A stretch of DNA of 64,000 nt, taken from assembly GCF_963678635.1 (NCBI RefSeq), contig NC_087062.1:59714084-59778083 (forward strand). The letters are read 5' to 3'. Both the position numbers and the translations under genes were made by a program. Under the pieces are notes generated by a model. It was not told where the DNA came from. It saw nothing but the letters and a program-made list of their open reading frames with translations, and made no database searches. Below are positions 45,901 to 54,900 of the stretch, piece by piece (within the stretch, counting starts at the first letter, position 1; every line of letters begins with the position of its first letter). The stretch comes from Symsagittifera roscoffensis (lineage: Eukaryota; Xenacoelomorpha; Acoela; Convolutidae).

Positions 45901-48900
45901 TTAAACTGTAACATCGTACACAAATAATGCATGCACTGCTAGTAAATTGTTGTCAATAAAAGTGTAATTGAATCATATTTCCTTTTGAAATAAATCATAG
46001 GAACAATTAAAATTTGCATTCAAATTTGATTCGAAAAGCAAAACTCGTACCACCATAGACGAGCAAAGCATATTATAATATTGGTTCATATCGACTGATA
46101 GTACTTTAGCAAGATCGCAGCTGGTACATAGTATCTCATTTTTGAAATTATATCACAATGCCTCCTTATTTTCAATTTTACTATCTGAACTTGTTGAAAA
46201 AAGTTAGCATCTACAATTACACCAAGGTACAGAACAGCTTCCATCCAAGGTGCACAAACGGGAAGATGCTAAACAGAGCGGTAGACCGTTCAAGATCCGA
46301 AGAGGTAGCACTGTCAAGAATGAGAGTCAACAGAGCGCCTTTCCTCCGCCAAGTCGCCCATAAGTTCGGAAGAGTAAACTCAGATTTATGCCCGAACTGC
46401 GAACTAGCACCAGAGACATCAGAGCACTATCTTTTTCTCTGTCCTCGTGGCAGAATATCAGAAACGAAATCTTCGGTCCGAATCCTGACTACAATGTCCT
46501 ACAGAAAGAACCCACCAAAGTCCTGGACTATCTTCGTCGCACTGGGCATTTATGCCCTCCCAATCTGTGACGGGATCCACAGCAAACAACAACAACAACA
46601 ACACCATGGTACTTAGAAGACGAGGGTTCAGCTTTATAAAAGTTATAAAGAATGTTGACAGAAAGTTTAGAAGCACTTCTATTTTTTTCAAAACCTATTA
46701 AGGTGTTTTATCTGAATTTAAAGTTAACTTATTCAGGCAAAACCAGGATAAAATATTTGTCAAATCAAATTGAAAGTCCTCTAAATTTGAGGAATCGCAC
46801 GATATATTCGTATCGTGAGCGAAAAGAACTACATCTGCAGATAAATTCATTCGAATTAAAGAAAAAACTGATTTACACAGAAACCAAGTTGCACTTCGCA
46901 TACAAAAGCAAAAATATGACCGATAACGCTAGTGGGGAAAACTGAATGAGTAAAACTTTGAGTCTACAAAATTTGTTAAGTAACGCACACCAATTATGAG
47001 TCGACATAACTGCTAAGTGACGCAATCCAATTAAGACGTATTAGCAGAACCAGTCAATTTGATAAAAGAAATTTTCGAACTAACATGCCTCAATTTATAG
47101 AGCGGACACATCTTAACTAGTATACAAAAAATTTCATTAAAAACATCCGACCCTTCCAAGCTTCGAATCCTCTTATTTTGTTGCGAGTCTCCTTCCTTAC
47201 TTCTACGCCAAAGATCCATGATACCTTAAGCTAAAATGCTATTTGTAAAATAATAGTCTGTGCTAATATCCTTAGCATTGACTGCAGTTAATAGCTGGTT
47301 TTTGATCAAAATGAACACATTTTGCGCAACAATAGAAAAGTCGAGTTTCACATTCCGCTGGAAAATCTAAAAATTGAAGCAGACTTTTGAAACTAAACCT
47401 GATTTTTTCACCCTTTCTTTTCATTGTTTGCGTACAGGAGAGAAAAAAGCGGGAAAAAAATTATTGTTTATTTTTCGCCTTTTTTCAAAAAAAAGGCCCA
47501 GTGAGGTAGCCTTTGATCCTTTCAAAACTTCAGGCAAGTGTCAAATGAATCTTAAACAATATCAAGCAAGAACAGTAAAAAAGAAAATAGGTAAAAGCCT
47601 ATCAAAAATAGCCGACAACCAAAAATAGGCGAAAAATCACATTATCATAACGCTAAGCGTAACAGACATGTAGCACCAACTAAAGAGCATCCATCCAGTA
47701 AAAAACATATCTTCATATATGACCATACAAATGAACTTGCGATTTCTAATTTTCAGCATTATGTGAACAACTTTATTTACGTAGAAAATACCTAGTACAC
47801 GGTTTCAATACTCTTGTTTATCGCAAGGGTTAAAAAAGAAAAAACTTTAAAAAACAAACTTTTTAGCTTTTTTTTCATTTTTCAATCTGAATTTCCTTGC
47901 TTTTGTACCTAAAAAGGCTACGTTTTACAAACCAGTTTTTCCCAACACTGAGAGAAATGATCAGAGTCCGAATCACGCCAATACTTAATATGCTCTCGAG
48001 ATTGCGAAAGTTACATAAATTTACATAATACATTGACAAACATACCAACATATTTGGTAAAAGGCGTGCTAGCAAAAAAATTCTCAAGATTCAGCACAAT
48101 TAAATGGAATGGTAAATCGAACAGCGACCACCATTCAAGGTCACCAGCCGGAGTTATATGCACGAAACTAATGTAAACAACAGACACAAATTTTAAATAA
48201 TCCTTCAAAGCAGATGGATTATTTGAACGATCGACAAATGACATTTACGTCTCAAAAAATACTCCATAAAAATGCGTCAAAAATATACACCATATTTCCT
48301 TATAAATTGGTGTATATAGAAAATGCAGCAAAATAAGAATTAAGTCAAATTTCAATCAACCCAATTTTCTGTGCCACGACTGAATGTAGGCTATACACCA
48401 AGTATACGCTATGCTTTTGCTACATCTTTTTTAAAATAATTCTGTGCCTCGAATGAATAAAAAAGGGAAAACCACGGAAGGTGGCGTGCAAGCCGTATGG
48501 AGTAATAAACCAATGCCTTTCTCGCAGCTACGTAGAAACTGTATAACGGAACAACAGATCAGACTAGCTGTATTTTCCCCACAATGCTGACCTAACCGTT
48601 CACCTTCCGTTGAGTGTAGCTTTACGATTGAAATACGTTTTGTTACCAATTCTGCCAGAAAGTGTTTCAGAAATTAGTAATTTTGTTCATCTCGGGTCAA
48701 AAAACGCCACACATAAAATTCGCAATCGAAACCATTCGAATTCTACAGGCGCAGTCAAAATTTACCTATGACGACAGTCATTATGCAAAAAATACCGCAG
48801 TTTTTCATAAGTTCGATTTCTGAGGAACAATATACTTGCTCAGGGGCGGATTTAGGGGGGGGGGGGGGGGCGGTTCCCATTTTTACTATTTTGAGATATC

Positions 48901-51900
48901 CATTATTGGTGACGGACGGACCCTAAAAAGGCGCGGGTCGAAAAAACGCAATTTTTAAATCAAAATTGTCTAAAAAGTGGCTAACAACGCCTTCGCCTTT
49001 TCGGCCTATTTTTTTTCAAAAAAATTTTGCTTGCGGCGCAGAAACTTTCGCTTTGAAAAGTTTTTTTTTGTAATTCCGCCCCCCCCCCCCCGAGAAAATC
49101 CTAGATCCGCCCCTGTACTTGCTGATAGAGCGTATATCGCCAATTATTCAATTGCCAATCTACATAACCTTAAAAAGCGAATCCTTATTTTTTCCCATTT
49201 ATGAAAAAAACAATGGTTTCAAATTTTTCCGTATAGTTTGAATCACGATTAGAAAAGATTCGAAATAATGCTTCCCACGCCGTTTTTGATTCTTTTTTTT
49301 TTTAATTCTCGTCTTTGCTCAAACGAAATCTGAATTCTCAGTTCATAAACCCACTCCGACTGTTTGGAATATTGAGTTAACTTCTGTAACAACATTCCCC
49401 TGCACTCTCAACTAGTGAAGAAACAAATAAAAAAATAAACATTTTTGACCCGACTTGTTTAAAATACACACATTATTCTGCTAGTTAACAATGGTAAAGA
49501 TAATCGGACCCAAACTCAGTCTTTTTCTGACGTTTCTGTGCAGCTGGGGCGCTATTATGCTGTTTATTCTGGGTCTAATGACACAGATGCACTCCATAGC
49601 CCTATTCGAAGACATTGCACCTTCGTTTGATCCTCAACGACCCAATGAGACGGTAGTGACAGCGGCTAACCTGGACAAGTGGTATGGAGACGCTAGTGGT
49701 AACCTTTTTCTAGCCTCTCTCTTCTACGCAGTATTAGCACTGCTCTCTGGTCTACAGTTAGTCATTCACTACAGATCAATTGCGTACAGGAGAGAAATTT
49801 GAAAAACTTAGTGATCTTGCGAAACATGACATGCTGAAAATTCGAAACTTTTGCAACTAGCGAAACAAAACTCAAATTCATTCCTTGCTATCGGACAAAC
49901 ACTTACTTTTATAATCATATTATCTTCAAACAATTGACATATTTAAGTAATTTAGAAATTACACTCAATCTTAATCTTTCTAACACAGAGGTGAAGCGGC
50001 TCTTCACATCACTTGCGACACAACACAAACATCATAAACACAGAGGCAAAGCCGAACTTCGCACTAGTTGCAATGCAAAAATTGAAAAGCAAAAATGAGA
50101 AAAAATTGAAAATTTTCTTTCGCGAGTTTTCTAAATCAACAGCAAAAAAAAAATTGAAAAAATTACCAGCAGCAATTTTAGTCCAGGTTCAACTAACTTG
50201 GCTGCGCTGCATTAAATTGCTCATAAGACAAGCAATGAAACCCTTCGTAAATCTCACAAAGATAAAAAAACCCAAAAAACAATAATTTCTCGAAAAAAAA
50301 ATTACCACATTCGCGAATGTTTTGAATAGCCATAAACAATTTAGCGTATACAAAAACACTTTATAACCATTTGAAAGTTACAAATTTTCCCTAAAAACTT
50401 CAATACGAGGCCAAACTGTGCACCGAATAGGCGCACAATTTTGTGTCTGTATGTTCCTGGATTCCAGAGACAAGTCTTTAAACATGGTAAAAATTTGTCG
50501 GAACAAAGGGAGCGTCCTTGTTGCGGAATCCGCTTACAATTCATAAAATACACATGGCCTCGTAATGTTTCCAAAAATCATTATCTAGGAACTAATTTCT
50601 GATTGGTTCAAACAGTGGCCAGAATAAGCTCGAATAAACATAAGATCAAAAATGCTATATTTTTTTTTGTAATATTCAGCCTATGCAAAATTATAGAAAA
50701 AAAACAAGTTAATTTGGAAGAATAGCTCAAATCAAATCAAGATCAGTTCAAAACGAAAAATTCTTCCAGAAAAATTGAACAAATGATTTAAAAGTTATTG
50801 AACTGATGTTTTGGGATTTAGAATTGATATTTTTGAACTGATGTTTTTGGGACTTTATAATTGCTTAAAAACAGACATATCAAATATAACGGTTACCTCC
50901 CTAAACAATTTAAAATAGAAAGCAATAAGAAAAAAAAACAATCAGCTGCTGCTTCAACAGCTGACTGTTTTTTTATTGGTTTCTTGTGTAAATTATAAAA
51001 AAATTAAACAAAAAGTAAGCGAAAAACTAACGAACACATTTACCTCACCGGGAACAAAAACATGATAAATGAAGCCAGTTGCAGGATTAAAACTAAGAAA
51101 AAAGGCTTCGACCAGAGTTGTTTAACAAACAAAAAAAAACTTAAAAAAACCTTTCATGTTTTTTTAAATTTAAATGCGGAGGTTCTGTGAGTTTGGCTTA
51201 AATTTCTGTAAAATTTTTTGTACGGGTTCAATCAGTATCATATAATGTCGATGAAAAAAGATAGCCTCCAGCGCCAGAAATCAACCAAAAAATTTTGTCA
51301 CGCAAAGAAATGCCGTTATAAGAACATTTAATTTGCTCTCAAATGATATATGCTACCAATACACTGGCCTTGCTATTAGCGGATATTGTGGGTATGCTAC
51401 TTGCGGATATTGTTGGTATAATGGTTACTTTTTGAACATTTTCTGAAAAAGTTAATTACGAGGAGAAAGTCAAGTATCCGGTTGCAATCACAAGGGTAAA
51501 ACATAATTCACAAAAAAAACTGAAAAATTTAGAAAAAACTAGCTCTACAAAAATTCAAACTTTCGTATGCCTCGATAGAAGTTCCTTCTAGGCATACACG
51601 ACTGAAATCTGATTATTAAACAATACCCTCGCTTATCGCAAAGGTAACTAGCAACGGAACATAACTTACGAAGAGGAAACAATCTTCGAGCATTCACAAA
51701 TTGATCCCAAAAAATTATTTAAAAAAACGTAAAAGCTTCAAGTTCCACCTGAAACTAAGTTGAACAACATTAGCACTTGCAAATTCAATGAAACTTGCTA
51801 ACAGTACAAAAAATACGCCATGTGTCAATCTTTGAGCAGGCACTACTCGAGCCGACAAAAAAAAATTATTCCAAAACTCCATCAAACAAACCCTCCTGAG

Positions 51901-54900
51901 ACCCTTCTGAAACTACATCAAAAAACACTTGCACTTGCAACTACAATGAAGGTTGCGTACAGTAAAAGCAAAATCTGTGATGTGGGAAACAGTCGACAAA
52001 TTTGAGCAGACAAACAAAAGTCCGACAATTCAATTTTTACCGGAAACCATTTCAAGTTCATACATACTGAAAAAAAACAAGGTCGATCCGGGACTCGAAG
52101 CCCAGAACAAAGGGTACAAAAATAACCTCAAAAAATCTAGAACAAAAAATGAGCGAAATTGAAGTTGCTCAGTTGCAATAACGATGCAAGTACGAAAAGC
52201 GAGAAGTATTTGCAAAAAAAGAAGCTGTTTACCGGAAAAACAGCTTTTCTTTTTTCGCTTAAAAGCTTTATTCGGCCTAAATGATTTCGGCTTATTTTTA
52301 TCAGTTTACTTTGCTCAATTTTGTGTTTCTGAGACAATAACTGATTGATTTTTCTTTTTGAAAAAATCAGGTAGTTTTTGCTGCAAGAATTCAAAGTATT
52401 CAAAATTAAAGAGCTCAAAATTTTTTCTGAAATTTTTTTGTTTTTGGCTCAATTGGCGTCTACCTACTCATTGTCTGCTTAGGGGCTGCTCGGTAAATAC
52501 CAAAGGCCTATTAACACTGGTGGTGGTGTGTTTTCGACTGTTTTTCTGAAATTTTCTCTCATTTTAATCACTAGCTTGCAATGCTGTGCTAGCGTTGTAT
52601 CGCTAACGTTGCAAAGCTCCGCTTCTCCTCTGTATTACAAAAAGCCAAACAAAACATCGCACAATCTGCGTTACAAAAAATAGCATGGCAAACTAATAGA
52701 CAGAAAAAAAATCGAAAAGTTACTTTTTGAAACAAATTGATCTACCAAAATTTTCATCTTTGTCTTGATTTTGTATTAATAAAAGTTCCTCTAAGAAAAA
52801 TATGCTAGGTAAGACCTGCGAAAGCTAATTGAACATCGAAATCAAATATTTCATACCATACCGAAGTAGACACAAGTCGAGTAGAGAAATATTGTTTTCA
52901 TAAAACACTTCAAAACTCAAAAAGGCATTTGAGGCCCCCTGAAAACATTTAGATATCCTTCTTTTGATCGTCAAAAGATTTTTAAAAAGGCCGCCATGCC
53001 GAAACCTTTTCACCCGAGCAAAGAAAATCAGAGGAAAAAAACTGATATACTGAAATCAGATTTGATAAATTTTACAACCAACAGAAAAAAAAACTTGCTC
53101 AAAAATTGTCTGCTAATTGAAGAAAGTTCAGATTAAGATCAACAGTCAACTCGAGTTATCATATGAACAAGAAAAAAAGTCAAGTACGCAAGGGCAATAA
53201 ACTATTTATCAAAGGCTGTTTATCAAAATTTGAAACCAACGCCCTAGTTATCAATTGAAGATTTAGAAAATTGGATTTAAAAATTACTAATCAACGTTCG
53301 AAAAAAGAAAAATATATGAAAACTAGGTCTAACAAAATTTAAATTCTCGTATAACTCGATAAAAGTTCATTCTAGGCAAACATGCCAGACATTTGACCTC
53401 GCAAACATTAGCGAGAACACGACAAAAATCAGCTCTAGTGCAAAAAAAAGTAAAAATCAGCCTCGAATTAGTAAAAATTCGTCGAATACTCGGACTCGAA
53501 GGTCGTAGGTTGAGTCCGAATAGTCGGACTCAATCTACGACCTAGAGATTTTGAGTCTCACGCTCTAACCACTCAGCCACGGACGATTAGTCCATCACAA
53601 AAATTAACCACAAATAAAGCCGAGAACAGGTGCTATGAAATTTCCAATGCTACAGATCGTGACTATATCAAAAAAGCACAGAAGTGAACTTTTATTAGTC
53701 AATTAGGTTAAAAAAAAGAAGGTTCCTGCTAAAACACTAGCTACTCGCAGGCGTTAATAATATTTAATTAGCAACAAAACAAAAGCTCAGCCGAAAAAAA
53801 GATTATTTAAGACAGGTAAAAAAAAGCTTCAAGTCCCCCTGAAACTACATTGAACAACTGCACTAGCAACTACAATGAAATTTGCTTTCAGCACAAAAAT
53901 TGCGTGATGCGCTAATCTTTGAGCAGACACCACTTGAGCCGAAAAAAAGAAGAAAAAATCTCCACATCCAAGAAAAACAAGGTCCTACTGGGACTCGATA
54001 CCTAGACCAGATGTTCCGAAAGCGGGTGTTTTAGCTCTATACTAAGTGAGAAGGGGCCGAGATATGCTGAGATTCGATTTAGAACAAGATCATTTTCCCA
54101 AAAATTTGTGAGAAGTTAAGTACTTGAAAAAAACCTAATTCCCGATTAAAAGTACACTTGCTCTCGCAAGTCAAATAACCCTCGCATACTTTGACATACT
54201 TTAATTCGTCTATTTGTATTGTCAAACTTTTATCACTTAATCGACCGTTTTTTTGGTACTAAAAGCAAGAAAACTCGATGAAGTTCCTTCTCTGAAACTC
54301 TTAAACCATAAAACCGTGTTTACCAGTTTCGAATTCGCATAGAGTTAGATACCATAGAAAATCATATCCATAAAGTTGCGATCGACATGAATTTATTAAA
54401 ATGGATCAACTCACCTTCCGCGTCCCTGTTCCACTTTTCAGAAAATTCTTCTTGGTTGCTTTCAGACTTAAGGGAGCAGGCTCTGTCAAATGCAATACAC
54501 TATCAACTGCATCTGAGCACTTTTCAAAAGAACCGCTGACTTGGTTGACAGGTGTCCTAGCAAGATCAGATCGCGAAACTTTTCTGAATGGAGATTCTTG
54601 GGACTGCGAAGGAGACTCTTGAGAAAAATAATCTGAATCGAAATTAGCAACGTTTTCGTTCTTGATACATACATTGAAGGGCTTTTCATTTTCCCGGGAT
54701 TTGACTTGAATGTTAGAAACACCGAAGTTATTGAATTTGGATATACGCGATTCTTTTTTATCGTTCAGAGCTGTGTCAGCTGGCAAAGACAGTTCCTGGT
54801 TCACTGGCTCTCCCAAAAAATTTACCTCGGCATGCAAAGGACTTTTTGGATCTGGAGGTATACTTATTGGTTTCACAAAATCTTTCTCTTCGTCTGAAGA

